Shown here: positions 1 to 9,121 of the stretch, in pieces | How the letters are laid out: each line of letters begins with the position of its first letter | Numbering within the stretch: position 1 is the stretch's first letter | Origin: an uncultured Phaeodactylibacter sp. | Lineage (GTDB): Bacteria; Bacteroidota; Bacteroidia; Chitinophagales; Saprospiraceae | Direction of reading: 5' to 3' | NCBI GenBank assembly: GCA_913062745.1 | Contig: CAJXXJ010000075.1 | Location: 1-10,470 of the forward strand | DNA: 10,470 nt | Program-made: the position numbers and the translations under genes | The notes under the pieces: model-generated | What the model saw: the letters and a program-made list of their open reading frames with translations, nothing else | Databases searched by the model: none | What the model was told of the DNA's origin: nothing

Positions 1-321
1 GCGGTCGCTCGTAGTGCCGGAAGATTTGGAATACCAGCGTACCGCCCCGCTCCACAGCACATCCTTTTCGCCCATCATCATCCGCTGAATGTAGGGTTTC
101 AACGCATCGTAGTCGCTGACGGGCACCCGCTCTGCGAATTGTTCCGGGGTGCGGATACTGCGGTAATCATACTGCCGCCCCCACTCCGTATGCTTAGTGG
201 ATTCCAGCAAGTGCTTGAGCATGCCTTCCTGTACCTCCTGCGGGCGCTGCATGAAATGCTGCAAGCTGTTGTAGCGTTGCTTATAGTACCATTTAAACGC
301 TTGGTTGATCCACTTTCTCAT
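1..321 (-). CDS. GH3 auxin-responsive-promoter family protein, N-terminal part
   Basis: Only the first 107 codons are in the window; the gene runs off the left edge with no stop. The protein begins MRKWINQAFKWYYKQRY. At residues 99-105 it carries KSSGTTS, the ATP/AMP-binding motif I of the GH3 family (ANL adenylating superfamily). It also has the family-typical stretch with TEWG near residue 45 and FAERVPVSDYD near residue 62. Plant members are acyl-acid amido synthetases that adenylate a carboxylic acid and join it to an amino acid. The substrate of bacterial members is generally unknown and no substrate should be inferred here. The ATG at 321 is the first good start after an in-frame stop at the end of the upstream gene. 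No Shine-Dalgarno is visible, as is usual in Bacteroidota. It lies 69 bases downstream of the beta-lactamase-like gene on the same strand, with its own candidate -7 box at 354-361. Confidence 0.85.
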   Translation of the reverse strand, partial: MRKWINQAFKWYYKQRYNSLQHFMQRPQEVQEGMLKHLLESTKHTEWGRQYDYRSIRTPEQFAERVPVSDYDALKPYIQRMMMGEKDVLWSGAVRWYSKSSGTTSDR

Positions 322-353
322 AGAGGCGATGGTGTTGTTAGCTGTATGTTCAT

Positions 354-361
354 CAAATATA
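354..361 (-). promoter_or_regulatory. Candidate -7 promoter box for the GH3-family gene
   Basis: On the minus strand this reads TATATTTG, a full match to the Bacteroidota -7 consensus TAnnTTTG. It ends 32 bases before the ATG at 321, which would leave a leader of roughly 25-30 bases. A TTG lies upstream at 22 bases from the box, longer than the usual 17-20, so the -33 element is weak. If real, the GH3 gene can be transcribed independently of the genes upstream. Confidence 0.4.
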
Positions 362-390
362 CGGAATCCCCGTCGCTTTTTCGCAACTGC

Positions 391-1713
391 CTATTTTTTA
401 GACAGTTCGTACACGCCACCCTGCCGGAGCAGCATCTTTTCTTCCTGAGGGAGGAATTCAATTTCAATGCCGGCTGCTTCAAAGCGGAACTGATGTTCAG
501 CGAAGGCTTCGAGGGGGAAAGCGCCCTGCCCGGTTGCTTGCGCTTTCAGCATTCCGTCCTCCACGAAAACCCGGATGTCAAGCGGGAAGTTCTCTGCACC
601 GTAAGTGCCTTCGTATTGCCGCAATTGTGCTTCTTCCACATCTATGGCCGGCGCAAAGGTGGGCAGCTCGTATTCTTTATCAAAAACAATGCTCAGCGCA
701 CCGATCATGATATCGTTGATGGGCATAACAGTGCCGTTGGAGATATAGGCAATGCCTACGCCTTCTTCCGGGAAGTAACCCACCATAGAACTGAAGCCGT
801 CAATCCCACCGGTATGCCCGTAGGCGTACTTATCGTAAAACGGGAACTGGGTCAGGCCCAAACCGTAGCCATCTGTCATAGTAGCCATCTCCTCCAAATG
901 CGCTTCAGAAACCAGTGCTCCGCTAAACAGGCAGTGCATGAATTCCGTAAGCTCCCCGGGTGTGGAAAGCAGCGCGCCGGCACCAATCGGGATGCTCGGG
1001 TGAGTTTGTGCCGCAGCAGCCCAATTCCCGTCTTCGCGGCGGTAGGAAAGGGCTTCCTGTTTGCCTTCCCCGACAACCTCCTCCGGCAGGTAGGTCCGCT
1101 TCAGCCCGCAGGTCTGCAGGATGTATTGGTCCAGCAGCTCCTGATAGCTTTTGCCGCTTGCCTCCTCCAGAAGGAAGGAAAGGATAACGTAGCCGGTATT
1201 GGAATAGCTCATTTTTTCCCCGGGGCTGAAGTCCGTCCCTTTATCGGCAAAACGCTCCAACAGCTGCTCCCGGCTTTGGGGCTGTTCCATAAAGGTCGCG
1301 TAGTCGGGGTCGTCTGTGAAGTTGTGCAGGCCGGAGCGGTGGCGCAGCAGCTGCTCTACCGTGATGCTGTCTGCATTGGGCAGCCCCGGGAAGTATTTGC
1401 TCAGGCGGGTATTCAGCGCAAGCTGGCCTTCCTCGGCGAGCCGAAGGGCAATCACTGCCGTGAATACCTTGGAAATAGAGCCTATGCCATAGATGGTTTC
1501 CGGCCCGGCTGCTTCCGCTGCTTCCACATTTTCATAACCGATGGCCCGGGAATAGGCCAGCTCGCCATCCATCCAGATCGCAAGGCTGCCCATGCCCCTT
1601 TCATTCTCTTCAATGCGCTGCAGCAGGCTGTCGATTTTTGCAAAATCAGTGGTTTGCGCCGAAAGGGCGCTTATGCTCAGCAGCACAAACGCCATCAGGT
1701 GAATGGTTTTCAT
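391..1713 (-). CDS. Secreted serine hydrolase, beta-lactamase / penicillin-binding-protein fold (class C type, peptidase S12 like)
   Basis: The protein has 440 residues. Residues 1-20 form a signal peptide (hydrophobic MAFVLLSISALSAQ, no lipobox cysteine), so export to the periplasm or beyond is expected. The catalytic domain spans about residues 24-350. It has the S-x-x-K motif as S79-I-S-K82 with the nucleophile serine, the Y-x-N motif as Y170-S-N172, and the third motif as H300-T-G302, the HTG form common in esterase and peptidase S12 relatives in place of KTG. A separate C-terminal beta-rich domain (about 357-440, starting QLRQYEGTYG) resembles the lipocalin-like domain found behind many such hydrolases. 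Beta-lactamase, D-aminopeptidase and esterase activities are all possible; HTG makes a true beta-lactamase less likely. The start is 42 bases after the uvrA stop, with no clear terminator or promoter between them, so read-through from uvrA is likely. Confidence 0.9.
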   Translation of the reverse strand: MKTIHLMAFVLLSISALSAQTTDFAKIDSLLQRIEENERGMGSLAIWMDGELAYSRAIGYENVEAAEAAGPETIYGIGSISKVFTAVIALRLAEEGQLALNTRLSKYFPGLPNADSITVEQLLRHRSGLHNFTDDPDYATFMEQPQSREQLLERFADKGTDFSPGEKMSYSNTGYVILSFLLEEASGKSYQELLDQYILQTCGLKRTYLPEEVVGEGKQEALSYRREDGNWAAAAQTHPSIPIGAGALLSTPGELTEFMHCLFSGALVSEAHLEEMATMTDGYGLGLTQFPFYDKYAYGHTGGIDGFSSMVGYFPEEGVGIAYISNGTVMPINDIMIGALSIVFDKEYELPTFAPAIDVEEAQLRQYEGTYGAENFPLDIRVFVEDGMLKAQATGQGAFPLEAFAEHQFRFEAAGIEIEFLPQEEKMLLRQGGVYELSKK

Positions 1714-1755
1714 ATCGTAATAGATTTTAGTTAGGTTATTGGACGCAGCCCGGGC

Positions 1756-4626
<2,871 letters not shown>

Positions 4627-4726
4627 AATTGTATTTGCAAGCTAAAAGCTATTGCTGAATTGGCGTGCGATGGCCGAATACTGTACTATAACTTGCGACT
4701 GTGGCATAGTGTTGAATAAGAATCCT

Positions 4727-5557
4727 TTATTTCATACGCAGCCACTGCCAGTAACGTATCAGCCCGTCTTTTAGGTATGGGGCGGCTTGTTTTAGTAAGC
4801 TGAGGTGGGTGCCCGGCTCTTCCTGCACCAGCACATTGGGCAAGTCCTCCAGATACGGCTGCACCCGGGTGGTGGGCACGATGCGGTCCTGTTGCCCCAG
4901 CAGTACCAGCGTCGGCACATTGCTTTCCCTCAGTAGTTGAACTGCCCGTTGCCGCTTGAGCGGAAAATGAGCCAGGCTGTACCAGGTGTGCAGCATACGC
5001 TGCAGGCGTTGCGGGCCGGCGCAATGGTGGTTGAGGTAACGTATAGCGAAATGATCCAGCCACCCCCGCCGGTACAGCCAGGCAGCCGTTTGCAGCAGCC
5101 AGTCGGGATCTTGCACCAGCCGCCCGGCCAGTTTCCGGGCGGTGGCTGGCAGCGGCTCGGTAAGCTTTCCCCACGGCAGATAAAAGCCATCCGGGGCGAT
5201 CAGGTAGAGCGCATTGATCCGACCGGTGTATCTGGGCAGGAGGCTGATCCATAGCCGGGCCCCCATGCTGTGCCCAATAGCTTCAAAGCGTAAGCGGTTT
5301 TCCCGTATCAGGATATGGTCAATGATATCGGCCAACTGCCCGGGCCGGAAGTCTTTCCGCTTCCAGGCTGTCTCACCATGAAATGGCAAATCAATAGCAT
5401 AGAGGGTGCCGCTATGCCCGTCGGCATCCACGAGCTCGTCGAAGGCGCTGCCGTCCTGCGCAAAGCCGTGCAGAGCGATCAGCAACCGCTGCCCCTGACC
5501 GCGGCGGCGCAGGCGTACGGCTCCGTAGGGCGTATGTAGTACGGTCATCGTTGGCAT
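4727..5557 (-). CDS. Alpha/beta hydrolase fold protein
   Basis: The protein has 276 residues from the ATG at 5557. It shows the canonical fold markers: the oxyanion-hole segment HGFAQDGS (from about residue 30), the nucleophile elbow GHSMG with S97, the acid D224 in GQQDRIVP, and the catalytic histidine H251 in GTHLSLL. A helical cap rich in Trp and Leu lies at about residues 130-200. No signal peptide is seen, so it is probably cytoplasmic. The substrate cannot be predicted; esterases, lipases, and C-C hydrolases share these motifs. The open frame extends to a TTG at 5566, and a second ATG lies at 5548 (MTVLHTPYG). If the -7 box at 5563-5570 is used, 5548 is the more comfortable start. The gene sits 100 bases upstream of uvrA and 64 bases downstream of the DUF5691 gene, on the same strand. 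Confidence 0.88.
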   Translation of the reverse strand: MPTMTVLHTPYGAVRLRRRGQGQRLLIALHGFAQDGSAFDELVDADGHSGTLYAIDLPFHGETAWKRKDFRPGQLADIIDHILIRENRLRFEAIGHSMGARLWISLLPRYTGRINALYLIAPDGFYLPWGKLTEPLPATARKLAGRLVQDPDWLLQTAAWLYRRGWLDHFAIRYLNHHCAGPQRLQRMLHTWYSLAHFPLKRQRAVQLLRESNVPTLVLLGQQDRIVPTTRVQPYLEDLPNVLVQEEPGTHLSLLKQAAPYLKDGLIRYWQWLRMK

Positions 5558-5562
5558 ACCCG

Positions 5563-5570
5563 GCAAGATA
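5563..5570 (-). promoter_or_regulatory. Candidate -7 box upstream of the alpha/beta hydrolase
   Basis: The minus strand reads TATCTTGC, a partial match to TAnnTTTG. It ends 5 bases before the ATG at 5557 and 14 before the one at 5548. No good TTG lies at the expected -33 distance. A very similar element (TATCTTCC) precedes the DUF5691 gene at 7150-7157, which raises its credibility slightly. Confidence 0.3.
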
Positions 5571-5621
5571 GGGGAATTTGCGGTTTGATGCCAGTGCGGC
5601 GAATTATCGGTTAAAGTAAAT

Positions 5622-7145
5622 TTATTGCTCAGGCTGCAGCGCCCGCCGCATATCCCGCCGGAAGGACAGCACTTTCAAAAACCGGTCCACATCCGGTGCC
5701 CAGCGCTCCCAGGCGGGGGCGCGTTTATCCCAGCCGTGGCGGAACTCAGAGAGTAGAGCAGGGTGCACCTGATAAGCGCCCACTTTGAGCACCCGCTTGT
5801 AGTGCCAGAGGTTCCAGTGGTAAGACTGCCCGCCGGCCAGCCACTGCTGCAGCCCCTGTACGACTGCTTTCGAAAGAGCGGGAGACCAGGGGTGCTGCCC
5901 GAGGCAGAGCCATTGCGTGGGGAGGCTGTTTTCTTCCAGATAGTTGGTGTGCTGCCGCAGATGGTTTTCCAGCAGCTGATTAAAGGTAGCCTCCGGCAGC
6001 TCGCTCATCAGCTGTTTGCCTAAAGCGGTATTCCAGCGCGCTTCATTATCGGTGCGCCACCAGTGCCGGAGCAGGGCTTCCATCCAGCGGTGGTCCCGGT
6101 GCAGCAGCGCAGCGTTCGTCACGGCATCGGCCAGGAGTTGGTGCTTGTCGCCCCGCAGGAACAGCCGCATAGTGTCGAGGGTGTTTTTTTTAAAATGGGT
6201 TTCCCAGCGCCCGGGCGGGATGCGGGAAAGCCAGTCGTAAGCCCAGCCCGCTTTTTGGCCGCCGGCGTATTTTCCGGCCCCTCCGCGCCCGATGCCCAGC
6301 CGCTTGTCAGCTTTACCCGGCGCATCGGGGTAGGCGATCCGGAGGTTGCCCTGATCGTCGAGGCGCAGCAAACGTGCGGCACCTGCGTACAGCTCCTCCT
6401 GCAGCCGGGCGCCGGGCAATAGCGTAAGCAGGCGCACGGCGGCCTGCCGGACTTCCTTGCGGCTGTCCTGCCGGGCTTGTTCCAGAAAAGGTTCATCCGC
6501 TTCGCCCAGGCCGATGGCCAGTTGCTCCAGCAGGCTTTTCTTTTCGGTATAGGGCAAGTCTTCCCAGATAGGGGACAGATAGCCGGCAGCCGTTTCCGGA
6601 GCGTGGCGCCGCAGGTAGCGGAGCATCATGGCGCGTTCTTCCGGGCTGCACTCCTGCCAGTCATCTTCCGGCGGGCGCTCCGCCAGCGGCTGCCAATCCT
6701 TATTTTGCCGGAGCAGCCAGTGGTCGCGTGCGCTGAGCAGCGGCCGCAGCTGATCCCAAAAAGCCGGGCGCTTAGCGGCATAGTAAAACAGGGCCGGCAG
6801 CTGCTCCGGCGGTAGTTGCCAGCCGCCCGCTTCGATCAACCGCAGGTATTCCGGCAGCGCATCCCGGTAACGGCCCTGCACAATATGCTGCAGAATACGG
6901 GCCGCCTGTGCATTTACCGCCCGCCGCCCACTGGGTGGGGGAGTGTCGCTGCTGCCTTCGTGCGGTGCAGGCTGGTAGCCTGCCCGCCGCAACTGATGGT
7001 ACAGCGCCAGGCCCTCAAGCACCGTCTGCTCCGGCGGGGCATCTGCTTCCAGGCCAAGCCGGAGCAGGGCTTGCTGTGCCTCGCCGGGCAATTGCCCGCG
7101 CTCGGTGCCGAGCAGGCTGAGTTTGGTGAGTGCTTCCCAGATCAT
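5622..7145 (-). CDS. DUF5691-family protein, function unknown
   Basis: The protein has 507 residues, no signal peptide and no membrane segment, so it is probably cytoplasmic. The N-terminus MIWEALTKLSLLGTERGQLP matches the opening I associate with DUF5691 proteins (W..L....LLGTER); this is recognition by eye, not a search result. The rest is alpha-helical and rich in Leu, Ala, Arg and Trp, with helix-pair stretches around 185-260 that look like HEAT-type repeats. A Gly/Lys-rich loop with GIGRGGAGKYAGG lies near residue 290. It is not a Walker A motif. In other genomes this family usually sits with a SWIM zinc-finger protein, a MoxR-type AAA ATPase and a VWA-domain protein. None of these is in the window; the downstream neighbour is an alpha/beta hydrolase and the upstream neighbour is divergent. 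The ATG at 7145 is the natural start. A run of eight A's on the coding strand (6184-6191) does not break the frame. Confidence 0.72.
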   Translation of the reverse strand: MIWEALTKLSLLGTERGQLPGEAQQALLRLGLEADAPPEQTVLEGLALYHQLRRAGYQPAPHEGSSDTPPPSGRRAVNAQAARILQHIVQGRYRDALPEYLRLIEAGGWQLPPEQLPALFYYAAKRPAFWDQLRPLLSARDHWLLRQNKDWQPLAERPPEDDWQECSPEERAMMLRYLRRHAPETAAGYLSPIWEDLPYTEKKSLLEQLAIGLGEADEPFLEQARQDSRKEVRQAAVRLLTLLPGARLQEELYAGAARLLRLDDQGNLRIAYPDAPGKADKRLGIGRGGAGKYAGGQKAGWAYDWLSRIPPGRWETHFKKNTLDTMRLFLRGDKHQLLADAVTNAALLHRDHRWMEALLRHWWRTDNEARWNTALGKQLMSELPEATFNQLLENHLRQHTNYLEENSLPTQWLCLGQHPWSPALSKAVVQGLQQWLAGGQSYHWNLWHYKRVLKVGAYQVHPALLSEFRHGWDKRAPAWERWAPDVDRFLKVLSFRRDMRRALQPEQ

Positions 7146-7149
7146 GGAC

Positions 7150-7157
7150 GGAAGATA
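7150..7157 (-). promoter_or_regulatory. Candidate -7 box upstream of the DUF5691 gene
   Basis: The minus strand reads TATCTTCC, a partial match to TAnnTTTG, ending 4 bases before the ATG at 7145. Transcription from it would start at or next to the ATG, giving a leaderless or nearly leaderless mRNA. There is no clear -33 TTG. Confidence 0.3.
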
Positions 7158-7265
7158 GGAAAGAGTGTGGAATGTGGCAGGCAGGATACCGGGAAATACG
7201 CCAAAAAGACAGGATGTTTTCCTTTTAGCAAATTAAACATTGTTAAATATTGGATTTTAACGGGG

Positions 7266-7293
7266 TTGGAGTTTATTTTAGGGGGTAAATTTA
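7266..7293 (+). promoter_or_regulatory. Candidate promoter of the first outer-membrane barrel gene
   Basis: TTG at 7266-7268 and TAAATTTA at 7286-7293 are separated by 17 bases, close to the Bacteroidota arrangement TTG, about 19 bases, TAnnTTTG; the last base of the -7 box differs. The box ends 18 bases before the ATG at 7312. The 166-base divergent gap (7146-7311) is clearly richer in A+T than the flanking genes from 7200 onward. Confidence 0.45.
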
Positions 7294-7311
7294 TTCACCA
7301 AAATTTATGCT

Positions 7312-7992
7312 ATGAAACCCTTGTTATGCGCGCTTGCGCTCTTCTGTACGCCCTTATTGCTTTCTGCTCAAAAAGGATGGGTCGTTGATTTCAGTGCCGG
7401 CATGGCCTTGCCCACCGGAACCTTTGAGGATGTGGAAGAAGCGGAAGTCGGCCTCGCCTTGCAGGCTGGAGCCACTTACCGCTTCGGGAAGATTTTTGCA
7501 CTGGGCATGCGTATGGGCATCACCTCCAATCCATTTGACACTGATGCGATCCGCAACGGGCTTGTTGCCGGGACCAATCAGTCTATCAGTTCGGTAAACG
7601 GAGGGGGTTACAACGCTTTTCACTTCATGCTGGCACCTCAGCTGGGCTACTTCGGCGGGGCGTTCAACATTGCCCTGGTCCCCCATGTAGGCATCCAAAC
7701 GATGGGAGACCTGGATGCGAGTTACCGAACGGTCATCGACGGCATGGATGTTGATATCCTGCTGGACCAGGATCACGACAGCGGCCTCTCAAGAGGACTG
7801 GGGATACTCATCGGTACGCAGATAAAGGAGCAGTTGGAACTAGGCCTTTTTATCAATTACATCGAAGCTTTCCACGATGCAAATACTTTCGTAACCGTTA
7901 CCGATGGATCAACTACTGTAGGAGTGCCTGCCGGGACGACTATGGATTACCGTGTTTTACAGCTTAGCATACAGGCGGGCTATCGCTTCTGA
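7312..7992 (+). CDS. Outer-membrane beta-barrel protein (PorT / OmpW-like size class), tandem copy 1
   Basis: The protein has 226 residues. A signal peptide covers residues 1-20 (MKPLLCALALFCTPLLLSAQ, no lipobox). The mature part is made of alternating amphipathic strands joined by polar loops, for example VVDFSAGMALPTG (24-36), LALQAGATYRFG (48-59), MLAPQLGYFG (106-115), IALVPHVGI (120-128) and LELGLFINY (175-183). It ends in QAGYRF, with the terminal aromatic residue that the BAM complex recognises in outer-membrane proteins. Eight strands would fit the length. No enzymatic motif is seen; the role in the cell is unknown. It is clearly paralogous to the next gene, sharing ALPTG, QAGAT, GLG-I/L-L, LELG...INY, TVTDG/TVSDS and GYRF in the same order. 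It is transcribed divergently from the DUF5691 gene and followed by a likely terminator. Confidence 0.82.
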   Translation: MKPLLCALALFCTPLLLSAQKGWVVDFSAGMALPTGTFEDVEEAEVGLALQAGATYRFGKIFALGMRMGITSNPFDTDAIRNGLVAGTNQSISSVNGGGYNAFHFMLAPQLGYFGGAFNIALVPHVGIQTMGDLDASYRTVIDGMDVDILLDQDHDSGLSRGLGILIGTQIKEQLELGLFINYIEAFHDANTFVTVTDGSTTVGVPAGTTMDYRVLQLSIQAGYRF

Positions 7993-8002
7993 TAACAGCT
8001 AG

Positions 8003-8046
8003 GTAGGGTAGGTTGCTGCTCGCAGGCTGCCTTACATCTCTTTTTT
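8003..8046 (+). terminator. Likely intrinsic terminator between the two barrel genes
   Basis: Bases 8003-8016 pair with 8022-8035 to form a 14-position stem with one G-G mismatch (8012/8026) and three G-U wobbles. The loop is TGCTC (8017-8021). After the stem, ATCTC leads into six T's at 8041-8046. The five-base offset of the T-run from the stem makes termination perhaps partial. It begins about 10 bases after the stop of the first gene and 24 bases before the ATG of the second. Confidence 0.6.
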
Positions 8047-8069
8047 GCAGGCCATCAAATTCTTTCGCC

Positions 8070-8765
8070 ATGAAATCTCTCTTTTGGGGCTTACTTTTCT
8101 ATGCCGTACCGGTACTCCTTGCCGCTCAAAATATTACCACCCAGAATAACTGGATACTGGACGTCAGCATCGGCACTGCATTGCCTACGGGCGCTTTTGG
8201 CCGTACTTACGAAGCCACGGAGGGGCAGGGGATACAAGCAGGCGCTACCTTCCCGATCAATAATTTTTTTAGGATGGGCTTCCGGGCAGGTTTTACGCTT
8301 AACCCGGTGGAGGAAGAAGAAATCCGGACAGGCCTGGTTAGCTTCGCGCAGGGGCCGGTGGAAAACCTAAGGACCGACAACTTCATGGCATTCCAACTTA
8401 GCTTTGCACCGCAAATGGGCACTTTTAGTGAAAGCCTGCACATCGCGCTTATGCCTCAGCTGGGGTATCAGTTAATGAGTAGGCTGGATCTGGAGTATGC
8501 TGTCGCAGCCGGTACTGAACCGGTGAATCTCCGCCTGGCAGAAACCTACGGCGGAGCATGGACATACGGACTCGGGCTGCTGCTCGGGAAAGAGCTGCTG
8601 GGCACCCTGGAGCTAGGCATGCTGATCAACTACCTGGCGGCTAATCACAATTCGGAAACCACCGTTACGGTTTCAGACAGCACTCTCGGTGTAAATGTAC
8701 AGTCGGCAGGCACGCTGAACTACCGCAGCCTGCAGCTTATGACCCGCATCGGATACCGGTTTTAA
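8070..8765 (+). CDS. Outer-membrane beta-barrel protein, tandem copy 2
   Basis: The protein has 231 residues from the ATG at 8070. The frame is open back to a TTG at 8013, but that would put 19 residues with two cysteines in front of a complete signal peptide (MKSLFWGLLFYAVPVLLAAQ) and would start inside the terminator hairpin, so it was rejected. Mature strands parallel those of the first copy: WILDVSIGTALPTGAF (28-43), IQAGATFPI (55-63), LSFAPQMGTF (110-119), HIALMPQLGYQL (124-135), YGLGLLLGKEL (166-176), LELGMLINY (180-188), and the C-terminus RIGYRF. The terminal phenylalanine fits recognition by the BAM complex. No enzymatic motif is visible. No convincing promoter was found between the terminator and the ATG, so expression may depend on read-through from copy 1. 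Its TAA overlaps the stop of a doubtful minus-strand ORF. Confidence 0.82.
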   Translation: MKSLFWGLLFYAVPVLLAAQNITTQNNWILDVSIGTALPTGAFGRTYEATEGQGIQAGATFPINNFFRMGFRAGFTLNPVEEEEIRTGLVSFAQGPVENLRTDNFMAFQLSFAPQMGTFSESLHIALMPQLGYQLMSRLDLEYAVAAGTEPVNLRLAETYGGAWTYGLGLLLGKELLGTLELGMLINYLAANHNSETTVTVSDSTLGVNVQSAGTLNYRSLQLMTRIGYRF

Positions 8766-8878
8766 GACTGCATAGCATAGCCTGTCTGCTTTTCAGCGTC
8801 AGGGATAAGCTCGGAGGTTGCCATTTTGGGTGCACTTTCGTAAAAATCCCTGCCCTGGCCGTTCTGAAAATCCGCCAT
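8762..8878 (-). CDS. Doubtful small ORF, 38 residues
   Basis: It begins MADFQNGQGRDFYESAPKM and ends YAMQS, hydrophilic, with no similarity I recognise. It overlaps the last bases of the barrel gene tail to tail. In its favour, the minus strand reads TATTTTTG at 8881-8888, a full TAnnTTTG match ending two bases before the ATG, which would give a leaderless mRNA. Against it, the length is within chance, there is no -33 TTG at the right distance and no Shine-Dalgarno. The same frame is open upstream to about 9025, but that longer stretch is rich in Cys, Arg and Pro and looks non-coding. Confidence 0.2.
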   Translation of the reverse strand: MADFQNGQGRDFYESAPKMATSELIPDAEKQTGYAMQS

Positions 8879-8992
8879 CGCAAAAATACCGCAGCGGTGG
8901 CTGGAGCCCGAATAAAATAAGGAGCAAGTGGTTCTTTGATGCCGGGAAGTGCGGCAGCAGGGGCGTGGCGGGGAGCAAATGCCGGTCGGGGG

Positions 8993-9034
8993 ATCGTAAG
9001 TCCGCCGTAAAAAAGAGGATAACAAGTTTACGAT
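8993..9034. repeat. Inverted repeat upstream of the atpD promoter
   Basis: ATCGTAA (8993-8999) and TTACGAT (9028-9034) are perfect 7-base inverted arms with 28 bases between them. The right arm is followed by five A's, not T's, on the plus strand, so this is not a plus-strand terminator. It could be a protein-binding site pair or chance. Confidence 0.3.
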
Positions 9035-9046
9035 AAAAAGGTTTCG

Positions 9047-9068
9047 CTTTTGATTATCAAGTCAAAAG
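9047..9068. promoter_or_regulatory. Dyad symmetry inside the atpD promoter spacer
   Basis: CTTTTGA (9047-9053) and TCAAAAG (9062-9068) are perfect 7-base inverted arms with an 8-base spacer. A second, shorter dyad, TTGAT-T-ATCAA (9050-9060), overlaps it. The left arm contains the -33 TTG, and the right arm ends two bases before the -7 box, so a protein bound here would cover the promoter. AT-rich sequence makes such symmetry easier by chance. Confidence 0.35.
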
Positions 9069-9078
9069 ACTAAATTTG
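9048..9078 (+). promoter_or_regulatory. Promoter of atpD (Bacteroidota type)
   Basis: TTTTG at 9048-9052 serves as the -33 element and TAAATTTG at 9071-9078 is a full TAnnTTTG match; the spacer is 18 bases. The box ends 46 bases before the ATG at 9125, giving a leader of about 40 bases. This is the best promoter in the window and suits a strongly expressed housekeeping gene. Confidence 0.68.
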
Positions 9079-9121
9079 TGCCGATTTTTGAGAATCCTTA
9101 GCTTATACAGATAATCATTAA

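Noticed and set aside
139-1734. A 531-codon plus-strand open frame opposite the GH3 and beta-lactamase-like genes, longer than either.
   Set aside because: The opposite strand has clear motifs (SISK, YSN, HTG, SSGTTS) and a signal peptide. The plus-strand product has no recognisable domain and looks like the antisense of a biased high-G+C gene.
4637-4655. Small hairpin (GCAAGCT / AGC-TA-TTGC) before the uvrA start.
   Set aside because: The stem is short, bulged and has no T-run; nothing supports a terminator or riboswitch.
4686-5252. A 188-codon minus-strand frame overlapping the alpha/beta hydrolase.
   Set aside because: It is an alternative frame of the hydrolase, rich in Ala, Pro and Arg, and lacks any motif; the hydrolase frame has all catalytic residues.
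6064-7074. Direct repeat GCCGGAGCAGGGCTT at about 6064 and 7058.
   Set aside because: Both copies encode ALLR within the Leu-rich DUF5691 protein; this is codon bias, not a mobile repeat.
8013-8069. Upstream TTG start for the second barrel gene.
   Set aside because: It would add 19 residues before a complete signal peptide and start within the terminator hairpin.
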